In this document: in pieces, positions 1 through 6,987 of the stretch
Layout of the letters: every line of letters begins with the position of its first letter
How positions within the stretch are numbered: position 1 is the stretch's first letter
Assembly: GCA_965204245.1 (NCBI GenBank)
Contig: CBDBED010000009.1
Span: 62,001-126,000 of the forward strand
Source: JAAXIE01 sp965204245
GTDB taxonomy: Bacteria > Chloroflexota > Dehalococcoidia > Lucifugimonadales > JAAXIE01
DNA length: 64,000 nucleotides
Direction: 5' to 3'
Notes under the pieces: model-generated
Database searches by the model: none
What the model was told of the DNA's origin: nothing
The model's input: the letters and a program-made list of their open reading frames with translations, nothing else
Translations under genes and position numbers: made by a program

Positions 1-1
1 G

Positions 2-127
2 GGTCACCTCTCCAGGCTCGTCCGGGGGCTCCGTTCCCCATCTCCCGAACTGCGCCTTCGGCTTCAGGAAGCCCTGGGCTGCCATGAGTTCGAGGAGCTG
101 TTCTTCATGGCTGGTCCCGGTGAGTAA
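2..127 (+). CDS. C-terminal end of an unidentified protein (partial)
   Basis: An open frame enters from the left edge and stops with TAA at 125-127, giving about 41 residues (GHLSRLVRGL at the edge, ending LFFMAGPGE). The Leu/Glu-rich helical tail (LRLRLQEALG, HEFEELFF) resembles the C-terminus of a small helical regulator. Its stop overlaps the GTG start of the next gene (GTGAGTAA), which suggests translational coupling in one operon with the two HTH genes. Function cannot be assigned from this fragment. Confidence 0.6.
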   Translation, partial: GHLSRLVRGLRSPSPELRLRLQEALGCHEFEELFFMAGPGE

Positions 128-383
128 GGAAATCGAGCCCTCCGCCTCGCTGTTCACTCCCGGCGTCTCCCTGTTGCCCGATGATTTCGTGAAGCGTTTG
201 ACCCGGCTTAAGCAGGCGACCGGCCTCACCTGGGACGGTTTCGCCGTGTGCTTGGGAGTGGACAATCGGCAGGTGCTGCGCTGGCGTCAGGGTGGCGCCC
301 CATGTGGCGGGGCCATGCTGGCCATGGTTCGCCTGGCTCTACAGGTGCCGGGCGGTCTCGCAATTCTGTTGGGTGAGGCCTAG
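120..383 (+). CDS. Small helix-turn-helix DNA-binding protein
   Basis: The 87-residue product has a Cro/XRE-like core: a helix beginning DDFVKRLTRLKQATGL, then a turn (TWDGFAVCLGVDNRQVLRWR) typical of a recognition helix ending in Trp-Arg. The GTG at 120 is chosen over an ATG at 84 because it overlaps the preceding stop and gives a length matching the paralogue at 411. The two proteins share the pattern P.DF..RL...K...GL.W.G.A..L.VD...L.RWR.G. This is probably a DNA-binding regulator of the adjoining mobile region. No partner or operator can be identified. Confidence 0.65.
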   Translation: MSKEIEPSASLFTPGVSLLPDDFVKRLTRLKQATGLTWDGFAVCLGVDNRQVLRWRQGGAPCGGAMLAMVRLALQVPGGLAILLGEA

Positions 384-410
384 GTAGTCGTTCACTGGAG
401 GAGTTAAGGC

Positions 411-680
411 ATGGGACGCCGGCAGCAATGGGTCTACCGCACTGAGCCGTCGCGATTTCCGCCGGATTTCCCGCAGCGGTTGGAGGCGTTCAAGGTGGCC
501 TCCGGGCTGTCCTGGCGGGGTCTGGCTCGGGAACTCCGGGTGGACGTGCAGTTGCTCAGGAGGTGGCGGAATGGAACAAAGCCGGACCCAGGGCATCTCG
601 TCTCCCTCTTCAATCTCGGTGGCAAGATGGGCCTGCTGCATTGCTTGTTGCCGGAGGCTGTCAAATACAGTTCCATATAA
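411..680 (+). CDS. Small helix-turn-helix DNA-binding protein, paralogue of the upstream gene
   Basis: The 89-residue product has a strong Shine-Dalgarno (GGAGGAGTTAAGGC before ATG). Residues about 17-60 form an XRE-type helix-turn-helix (FPQRLEAFKVASGLSWRGL, then ARELRVDVQLLRRWRNG). It lies 27 bases after the upstream HTH gene in the same orientation, so the two look like a tandem duplication within one operon. The C-terminus (KMGLLHCLLPEA) is helical and matches the position of the helical tail of its neighbour. It is likely a transcriptional regulator; the target is unknown. Confidence 0.65.
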   Translation: MGRRQQWVYRTEPSRFPPDFPQRLEAFKVASGLSWRGLARELRVDVQLLRRWRNGTKPDPGHLVSLFNLGGKMGLLHCLLPEAVKYSSI

Positions 681-857
681 CGAGCTTGAACTGTAGCAGT
701 CGAATAGGTCGCCGCTCTGACTCACCGCGAGACTTCGTGAAAGTCCGTCTAGGAGTCATATGCTTGTACCGAGTTCTATGCCGTTCGCTCATCCTGGTAC
801 CACCACCTAGTCCTAAACCTTCTCGGACCACCCACAGCCGTCATCTGCTGAACGGAA
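681..857. other. Intergenic region, no gene recognised
   Basis: This is a stretch between the HTH operon and the McrC relic. I see no convincing ORF, hairpin or repeat here. Confidence 0.5.
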
Positions 858-1148
858 TCATACCTTCGACGCCATGCGAGCGTCATTGCGAAGCCTCCTC
901 TCAATCGCTGCTAACTGCCCAAAACGCCCCAGCACGTCGAACGAACCTGACAAATCTAAGGGTGCGACCTCAAGCCGTCTGCCAGAATGCCTGACATGGT
1001 ATGTCGCGGCTTCCGCTTCGCCCTGAGCATCGATGCGCAAGCCTCCGGGAAGGTCGAGTGCAGTGGCATATGCAAGCAGTTGGTACAAGTCGGCATTGTG
1101 TACCCTTCCCTCAACAATCCTTTGGTACTTGACAGCCGATGTCGCTTG
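858..1148 (-). pseudogene. C-terminal relic of a McrC-like restriction subunit
   Basis: The minus-strand frame reads KYQRIVEGRVHNADLYQLLA, then YATALDLPGGLRI, and ends LDLSGSFDVLGRFGQLAAIE. McrC/LlaJI-type subunits of 5-methylcytosine restriction systems carry a PD-(D/E)xK core followed by a DLYQ-LLAYATAL helix and a C-terminal LDLSG segment, and the pattern matches that end of the family. A stop codon lies just upstream, and neither the N-terminal part nor an McrB GTPase partner is visible, so only about 95 residues of a normally 350-450-residue protein survive. It is a decayed defence gene. Confidence 0.6.
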
Positions 1149-1297
1149 TCACTGTTTCGGGAGCAGGATGGAAGACTGATGAACGTAGCTGGCATGGTGT
1201 TGCCCCGCCTACATTGTACTCTAGTAACTAATCCCTAGTCCTCCCCGTCATCTAGTGGTAGACTCCCAGCCTCGACAAGTCGCTATGGAGGCTACCC

Positions 1298-1477
1298 ATG
1301 GCTACCGAAGAACCTGCCACCATATCACTTACTGTCCCTCCGAGGGGTGGGACCGCGCCCAAGCAGACCCGCACCCAGCGCGTGATTGAGCGCTTCGGCA
1401 ACGTCCTATGGTGGGTGCTATGGGTGGGCGGTGCAGTGGCTTTTGTCCTTCTGTGGCCACTGGCGTTTTACGGCTGA
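1298..1477 (+). CDS. Small single-pass membrane protein (59 aa)
   Basis: This short gene has a clear ribosome site (TATGGAGGC, 7 bases before ATG). The N-terminus is soluble and basic (PPRGGTAPKQTRTQRVIERF). It is followed by one Trp-rich hydrophobic segment of about 22 residues (WWVLWVGGAVAFVLLWPLAF) at residues 37-57 and ends YG. No family is recognised. A good Shine-Dalgarno and a clean membrane segment support a real gene. Confidence 0.55.
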   Translation: MATEEPATISLTVPPRGGTAPKQTRTQRVIERFGNVLWWVLWVGGAVAFVLLWPLAFYG

Positions 1478-1594
1478 CCTTGCCAAGGCCGCTCACCACT
1501 ATGGCAACCCAGAATATGGGACGCCGATCACGGAAGCCGTAGCCCATGCAGTGGCCACGGCTTGGAGGTGGGTATGGTATTAAGTGGTGAGTAA

Positions 1595-1608
1595 GGGGGG
1601 GGGGGGGG
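1595..1608. repeat. Homopolymer of 14 G
   Basis: Fourteen consecutive G residues lie 160 bases upstream of the small membrane-protein gene at 1768 and 118 bases downstream of the one ending at 1477. Tracts of this length are prone to slipped-strand mispairing. The surroundings do not match the leader contexts of the G/C tracts between 35 and 53 kb. Confidence 0.8.
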
Positions 1609-1617
1609 TGTATCCTT

Positions 1618-1643
1618 GTAACAGTATGTTACTATTGGTAACA
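1618..1643. promoter_or_regulatory. Palindromic operator-like site with a third half-site
   Basis: GTAACA-GTA-TGTTAC forms a 15-base palindrome at 1618-1632, and a further GTAACA follows at 1638-1643. The site is about 125 bases upstream of the membrane-protein gene at 1768 and just downstream of the G14 tract. This looks like a dimeric repressor site. No cognate regulator is known; the small HTH proteins at 120-680 are candidates by proximity only. Confidence 0.3.
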
Positions 1644-1767
1644 GGTTTAGCTATTCATGAATCCCAAGATACCATTGAAACTGATCGAGGTCAGCTTGGA
1701 GTTGCAGGGCATTAACATTGATGCCTTGCACGTCAACATGTCTTAGACCTTCATTCTCTCTTCTAGC

Positions 1768-1992
1768 ATGAATAGTAATATAAAGACAATCACGGGAATC
1801 GCCCTAATACTCTTGGGCATCACAGCCGTAGCGCTCGGGATATTGCAGTTCTTTGGTACGTGCTACGTATATCCATATCAAGATGTACCAATACTGGCGT
1901 GCTTGGTGGACTTGGCCTTTATGACAATCGTTGGATTCAGCCTATGCGCCGTCGGCGCGGTAATCGTTTTCCTCGCCTCTCCCCGACGCTAG
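1768..1992 (+). CDS. Small two-pass membrane protein (74 aa)
   Basis: The product has two hydrophobic segments: residues about 8-29 (ITGIALILLGITAVALGILQ) and 46-69 (CLVDLAFMTIVGFSLCAVGA and VIVFL). The short loop between them contains two Cys (CYVYPYQDVPILAC). There is no strong Shine-Dalgarno before ATG. Local composition is more AT-rich than the rest of the window, which may indicate separate acquisition. No family is recognised. Confidence 0.45.
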   Translation: MNSNIKTITGIALILLGITAVALGILQFFGTCYVYPYQDVPILACLVDLAFMTIVGFSLCAVGAVIVFLASPRR

Positions 1993-2572
1993 CCCCCCCT
2001 AGGTACACAGAGATATAAGTCCCTTTGCTTTCCGGCCCTATCCCTGCCTATGATGTGAATGAACGGGGTGGGGGTAGTCTCCTACCCAATCCCCACCAAA
2101 ACACTCAGACAGCGCATCTACGCACTAGTCGGACGGATCACCCGCAAATCATGCCGCCTCACCTTGCATCTTCCCCAAGGCTGGCCTTGGCAAAACCAGT
2201 TCCTCTCTGCCTCGGCACGATTGGGTGCCCCTGCCATTCCCTTCCTAATGTCGCCCCGCCATTTAACCTCCACCGAGACACTCTATACCTGATCCAGCCC
2301 CGCCAGGCTGGTCCCCTGACGGTCTCGGCGCCTGCGGTCTGTGCTGAAAATCGCTCCCGTCGCCTCTACCACAGGCCGTCAACATCTCCCTGGCGTGGCC
2401 GGCACGTTCCGCATAGTCCATTTCAACTGGCATCAGTCCTCGCCAGGCCGTTCCCTGGCCCTCATCCCTCATCTGCCCGCCACCGCCATTTCCCTTCGGT
2501 AGAGTCAAGCTTAGGGCGGCACGGACTGTGATATGCTATGCGTAGCACAGCCACATTGAGGAGCGCAGTGCT
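1993..2572. other. Intergenic region upstream of the ATPase/PIN pair
   Basis: About 580 bases hold no supported gene. Several frames stay open by chance, but they lack ribosome sites and recognisable products. The last 45 bases (ATATGCTATGCGTAGCACAG) include the short inverted repeat GCTATGCGTAGC and a purine-rich ribosome site (GAGGAGCGCAG) for the ATPase at 2573. Confidence 0.4.
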
Positions 2573-3931
2573 ATGGACCAGATGACCCTCAAGAACTTCC
2601 GGTGTTTCCGAGAGGAGCAGACGGCTCGCTTGGCCCCCCTTACTCTGCTGGTGGGGGAGAATAGCACGGGTAAAACGTCGTTCCTAGCCCTTATACGTTC
2701 GCTAGTAAGGCTAGCCGTCGGTTATCACCTCCCTGATTTCAAAGAAGAACCCTACGATCTGGGGAGTTTCGACGAGATTGTCTATCACGGGAATTCGAGA
2801 AGAGAGCGAATACACTCCTTCGAAGCCGGGTTCTCAACTACATCATCCGGAATAGTGACAAGCGCCGGTGTGACTAATCCATTTAGCTTCCAGGCCACAT
2901 TCAAGAAGCATGGTACGGTGCCATTCCCTGTCAGAAAGTGGGGTGCTCTTGGTGAAGCCTGGTATGAGGAGACGTATGACGAAGAGGGTTATGTGGTGCG
3001 AGCTGGAACGAAGCGAGGGTCATGGGAACTACGGAGAACACCCGGCATCAGACCTTGGTACGGCAGTGATGATTATTGGGTACCGTTCATCCTCGCCTTC
3101 CGATCCCGTAGCGACGATCAATCTGAGGACGATGAAGTTAAGCCGCTAGATGGCGCTCCTGCTATTCATGTCGAAGACTGGGAGCGACTTCAACCGCTCG
3201 CACATTCTGCAATGCCTTTTCCAGCTAAGACTCTAACGTATGCCAGTGCCCCTGTCCGTTCCAAGCCCCGCCGAACCTACGACCCTTCTCGAATCACAGC
3301 GGCCGCCGAGGGAGACCATGTACCTATGTACCTTGCCCATGTTTCCTCCCAAGATACGGAAGAATGGGCTACCCTCAAGAGGCGCCTTGAGGAATTCGGG
3401 CAAGCCTCCGGCCTATTCGACGAGATCTCCGTCAAGCGACTTGGCAAGAGAGGGGGAGAGCCTTTCCAGCTAGAAATTCGGAAGTATGGACGACGTGCAA
3501 AGGGGCCTTATCACAACCTAATTGATGTGGGCTACGGCGTCAGCCAGTCCCTGCCAGTGATAACCGAGTTGCTTCGTGATGACACGCCGTCCATGTTCTT
3601 ACTCCAACAACCGGAGGTGCACTTGCACCCACAGGCGCAAGCGGAATTGGGGACGTTGTTCTGTCAGGTCGCAGGGACTCAAAGTCAACTCATAATTGAG
3701 ACCCACTCCGACCACCTGATTGACCGGGTCCGAATGGACGTGCGGGACGGGACTACCAACCTCAAGCCTGAAGACGTGTCGATCTTGTATTTCGAGCGCA
3801 ACGACATGGATGCGAACATCTACTCCATACGTATAGACGAGCAGGGGAATATCTTGGACGCCCCGGAGGGCTACCGGAAGTTCTTCCTAGAAGAAACGAC
3901 ACGATCCCTATGGAAGCGACGGTTAAGTTGA
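2573..3931 (+). CDS. OLD/RecF-like AAA ATPase of a two-gene ATPase-PIN unit
   Basis: The 452-residue ABC-type P-loop ATPase opens like RecF/OLD proteins (MTLKNFRCFREEQ). Walker A is GENSTGKTS at residues 28-36. The signature/Walker B region is SMFLLQQPEVHLHPQAQ near 340, and the H-loop ETHSDHLIDR is near 376. A long insertion of about 170 residues separates the ATPase halves. There is no TOPRIM domain, unlike classical OLD nucleases. The downstream PIN gene overlaps by 22 bases, so the nuclease is probably supplied in trans. Known ATPase-nuclease pairs of this design act in phage defence; that role is inferred here. Confidence 0.75.
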   Translation: MDQMTLKNFRCFREEQTARLAPLTLLVGENSTGKTSFLALIRSLVRLAVGYHLPDFKEEPYDLGSFDEIVYHGNSRRERIHSFEAGFSTTSSGIVTSAGVTNPFSFQATFKKHGTVPFPVRKWGALGEAWYEETYDEEGYVVRAGTKRGSWELRRTPGIRPWYGSDDYWVPFILAFRSRSDDQSEDDEVKPLDGAPAIHVEDWERLQPLAHSAMPFPAKTLTYASAPVRSKPRRTYDPSRITAAAEGDHVPMYLAHVSSQDTEEWATLKRRLEEFGQASGLFDEISVKRLGKRGGEPFQLEIRKYGRRAKGPYHNLIDVGYGVSQSLPVITELLRDDTPSMFLLQQPEVHLHPQAQAELGTLFCQVAGTQSQLIIETHSDHLIDRVRMDVRDGTTNLKPEDVSILYFERNDMDANIYSIRIDEQGNILDAPEGYRKFFLEETTRSLWKRRLS

Positions 3932-4407
3932 GAATGTGCGCTATAGTCGACGCCAACGTCGCGCACCAGATATTCGGACCGACGCCATCGCCAGCCGGAG
4001 AACAGTTTTTCAATTGGCTCAATAGAGGCACCAAGCGTCTGGTGGTGGGTGGTCAGTTGCTTGAGGAGCTTGAAGAAAGCTCGCCACATTTCAGAGATTG
4101 GGCTCGACAAGTACAGCAGGCGGGACTAATGAGAACCATCGATGAGGCGGAAGTCATGACGAGAGCCTCGGAACTCCAAGCCGAAGGGCAATGCAGTTCC
4201 AATGACCAACATGTCATCGCCCTTGCTCAGGTGAGTGGCGCTAGGCTGCTATATTCTAACGACGCGCAACTGCAGGAAGATTTCAAGAACAGTAGATTAG
4301 TGGACAGCCCACGCGGCAAAGTCTATACGACTATAAGGCATTCGGACTTCCGACCTAGCCATAGAGATTTGCTTCGGCGCACCGATTTGTGTCGGCCGAC
4401 CCAGTAG
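3910..4407 (+). CDS. PIN-domain ribonuclease paired with the ATPase
   Basis: The 165-residue protein has the acidic PIN layout: IVDAN with D14, an acidic helix (LLEELEE, residues 50-56), the NDQH motif with D99 in SSNDQHVIALAQ, and SNDAQLQ with D118. PIN domains are metal-dependent RNases. The ORF overlaps the ATPase end by 22 bases. An in-frame ATG at 3934 would start closer to the first beta strand (MCAIVDAN), so the true start may be there. Tight coupling implies a joint function, either as an ATPase-controlled toxin or a phage-sensing RNase. No antitoxin-like gene is adjacent. Confidence 0.7.
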   Translation: MEATVKLRMCAIVDANVAHQIFGPTPSPAGEQFFNWLNRGTKRLVVGGQLLEELEESSPHFRDWARQVQQAGLMRTIDEAEVMTRASELQAEGQCSSNDQHVIALAQVSGARLLYSNDAQLQEDFKNSRLVDSPRGKVYTTIRHSDFRPSHRDLLRRTDLCRPTQ

Positions 4408-4719
4408 CCACCACAGTCGTCGAGTGCACCCCTTCACCGACTTGCTATCCTATCCCCGCAATCAAACATAATAGCCAAGCAGCCAGGGAGTAAACCTGAT
4501 GCCCATCCACTCAGTCTCCGTAGTACGTCGAACTCGTTTCGGTAAGCGATGGGGCGAGTTTCCTGGGATCAGCCCATGGTCATAACGAACACCTAGATGT
4601 GGTACTTCCGCCCCATCCTAGCCGATGTAGGAAAGACTTCCCACAGTCCATCTTAGCCTGCTCCCGGGGCGCTGTCTCAAACCGCATCGTCGCGTCGCAG
4701 TACGTTCGGCCTCACCGGC
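4408..4719. other. Intergenic region before the transposase relic
   Basis: No supported gene is seen. The right part may hold further decayed insertion-sequence DNA, but no terminal inverted repeat is identifiable. Confidence 0.4.
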
Positions 4720-5112
4720 CCCGGCGGCACCATTGACCTGGACTCAACCATCTGCGAGACCTATGGTCTGGTCAAGCAAGGCGCCCTCCGGCACACTACA
4801 CTGGACAGCGGGGGCTATCACCCGCTGGCCCTGGCCGCCGGCACCGGCGAGGTGCTGTTGGCCCGAACCTCCCGGAGCGGGCCAACACCGCCCGGGGATC
4901 GGACCACTTCCAGAGTGAAACCATCAGCCGGGTGCGCTACGCCGGGGGCAAAGGCCAACTCACGGTGCGGGCCGACAGTGGCTTCTATACCCGTGGCGTG
5001 GTCCGGGTCTGCCGGAAAATGAAGGTCCGCTTCTCCCTCACCATGCGCCAGCACCATAGCGTGCGGAACATCATCGAGGCCATACCCGAGGAGGACTGGA
5101 CTCCCATACCAT
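4720..5112 (+). pseudogene. Decayed IS1380-type transposase fragment
   Basis: One frame reads GTIDLDSTICETYGLVKQGA and HTTLDSGGYHPLALAAGTGE. After a frameshift near 4868 the adjacent frame continues SDHFQSETISRVRYAGGKGQ, then LTVRADSGFYTRGVV and RFSLTMRQHHSVRNIIEAIP, ending DWTPIPY. These match the DDE core of IS1380-group transposases, with the first Asp in DLDST and the second in VRADSGFY. Only the middle third of a protein of roughly 450 residues remains, with both ends lost and one frameshift. The fragment marks old transposition activity beside the mobile module. Confidence 0.75.
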
Positions 5113-5367
5113 ACTTAGATGTAGCGTCGCTTGATTCTACCGGCCGACTAAGGAGTGCCATAACTGCCTTGTCATATGACTTTTGGACGCGGCCTCAGGG
5201 GTAGCAAGTCGTACGTGCTCCAGTTCGAGGTTGGCTTGAGCCATGCTGAGACCCCAAATGACATATCCCTTGTCCCACCCAAGCACGAGGCAAGCAGGGG
5301 GACCCGCCCCCAGGGTCATCACTCCGAGGAGGGCTAGGGTAAGCCGAAGCCTGGTTCAAAGCCGCCC
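5113..5367. other. Intergenic region, nothing recognised
   Basis: This separates the transposase relic from the converging end of the minus-strand conjugation operon. No gene or clear terminator hairpin is seen. Confidence 0.35.
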
Positions 5368-6987
5368 CTAGGGACGATCCAAGCCCTGCCCAGGGGGCCC
5401 TTCCTTTTCCACCAAGTCTCGGTGCGAGACGAGAACGGGAGCCTGAACCGTCGACCGCGTCACCTGCTCGTCCGCCACCCGCAGGAAATGGGAATGCGCC
5501 AGGTCGTCCTCGAACACCACTAGCACCACAGGCTGCCCTCCGTTGTCATCTGTGGGTTGGTGGGTGGAGAAGTAGCGCAGATATGGGGCCAGTCTCGCGG
5601 CCATCGTGACGGGCCTCACGGCGCGGCGTTCCCACTCCAGGAAAAAGGACCATGCCCTTCCCTCCTTGCGCAGTGCGCCGAAGGCATCGGGGCGCACTGC
5701 GCGCAACCTGTCCTCATGCCGGAAGTAGCGAGAGGCCCGCTGCGGAGGATCCAGTTGTACCACCTCCCAGCCCAGAGACCGGGCCTGCCTCGACAGCAAC
5801 GCCAGAAACCAGTGCACCGACTCGGTGTGCTCTATGTGCCTGACGAGTTGGCGGCTCCTAGCCCCAGGCACCTTGCGCCAGTCAAACGGGCGCCCCAAGT
5901 CCCATGACCCCACACTCCAGCGCTGCCGGGCGACTCCCACTGAGGTACGGTCACGGCGAGCCAGCAAGGCCAGTGCGCGGTCGGTGAGGACGTGACGAGC
6001 GCAACCCTGAACGACGGGGGCGGTGACAAGACCGAACCGCCGGAGTCGTTGCAGCAGTGCGGAGAGCCTCGACCGTTCCAGTCCCATCAGCCCGCCCAGA
6101 TGGGGGAAGGTTATCCAGGGCCAGTCGCCGAGCAGGTCTAGTGTGCGCTTCTCCACGGGCTTGAGCAGGGCTGGCAGCAGATGGTCTGGCGCCGTACGCT
6201 CTGAGCCGTCTAGCGCAAGCCCTTCCGGCAGCGATGCCCGCGCCGCCGGCTTCTCCGTAGCCGAAGCACCGCCACGACTCGCATGAGACAGGGCGGTGCG
6301 AAGATCAAGGACGGTCTGGCCCGATGGCATATGCCACACGCGAGTGTCGGCACCGTCGTCGACGGCGTCCTTCTCCAGGGCAACAAAGGCAATTGAGGGA
6401 GACCCAGCCAGCACCCTGCGGGCGTACCGCAGGCGGACCTCGTCGGTGGTAAGGACCAGAACCGCACTGGGGCGTGCGCCATGCTTCAGATTCCAGATAC
6501 GTTTGGCAAAGCCCGTCCTGTCGGAGGTCAGTCCCTGCCTCACGACGGCGACCACCCTGCCATCGGGCAGGAGAATGGATGCATCCATGGGCAGGGCCCG
6601 GTACCACCGGAAGCGGATGGGGTGGGACATGTTGGAGATGGCCGAGGCCAGACTATAGATGACCGCCAAGGCATCCAGACGCCCAAGGAGCCTCCGCTGC
6701 CACCGAGCGGACACGGGGTAGCGTACAAGGAGCTCTTCCACCGTCACGCCGTCCACCATAGACAGGTGATGGAGGCCGTCGGCGGTCAGGCAATACCTCC
6801 TGGCCGGGGGTATAAGTCTGGCGGCGTGGGGCACCCACGACAGGGCCCCAAGGGCCGCCAGCCTCCCAACGGCGTGATACACCGAGCCCCTTGACCAGCC
6901 TGATATGGCCACCAGGTCCAACCGGTCCAGGAACGGCATGGCCGCCAGCCAGCGTAGCACCTCCCCCTCGCACTCGGTGAGCCTCAT
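5368..6987 (-). CDS. Replication-relaxation family protein of the conjugative module
   Basis: The 539-residue protein starts with two winged-helix-like repeats (LTECEGEVLRWLAAMPFLDR, then a second near residue 275, EKRTLDLLGDWPWITFPHLG). The C-terminal half carries the replication-relaxation pattern: HTESVHWFLALL near 390, VRPDAFG near 435 and FFLEWERR near 450. This family accompanies conjugation and plasmid-transfer genes and is thought to act in DNA processing. The start overlaps the stop of the coupling ATPase by four bases (ATGA), so the two are translationally coupled. It is the last gene of the minus-strand conjugation block. Confidence 0.7.
   Translation of the reverse strand: MRLTECEGEVLRWLAAMPFLDRLDLVAISGWSRGSVYHAVGRLAALGALSWVPHAARLIPPARRYCLTADGLHHLSMVDGVTVEELLVRYPVSARWQRRLLGRLDALAVIYSLASAISNMSHPIRFRWYRALPMDASILLPDGRVVAVVRQGLTSDRTGFAKRIWNLKHGARPSAVLVLTTDEVRLRYARRVLAGSPSIAFVALEKDAVDDGADTRVWHMPSGQTVLDLRTALSHASRGGASATEKPAARASLPEGLALDGSERTAPDHLLPALLKPVEKRTLDLLGDWPWITFPHLGGLMGLERSRLSALLQRLRRFGLVTAPVVQGCARHVLTDRALALLARRDRTSVGVARQRWSVGSWDLGRPFDWRKVPGARSRQLVRHIEHTESVHWFLALLSRQARSLGWEVVQLDPPQRASRYFRHEDRLRAVRPDAFGALRKEGRAWSFFLEWERRAVRPVTMAARLAPYLRYFSTHQPTDDNGGQPVVLVVFEDDLAHSHFLRVADEQVTRSTVQAPVLVSHRDLVEKEGPPGQGLDRP

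Noticed and set aside
1237..1280. tRNA-like stretch (CATCTAGTGGTAGA, D-arm-like)
   Set aside because: No matching anticodon stem, no T-loop and no 3' half follow; at most a degenerate fragment.
1657..1746. 29-codon ORF starting MNPKIPLKLI
   Set aside because: No ribosome site and no conserved feature; likely chance.
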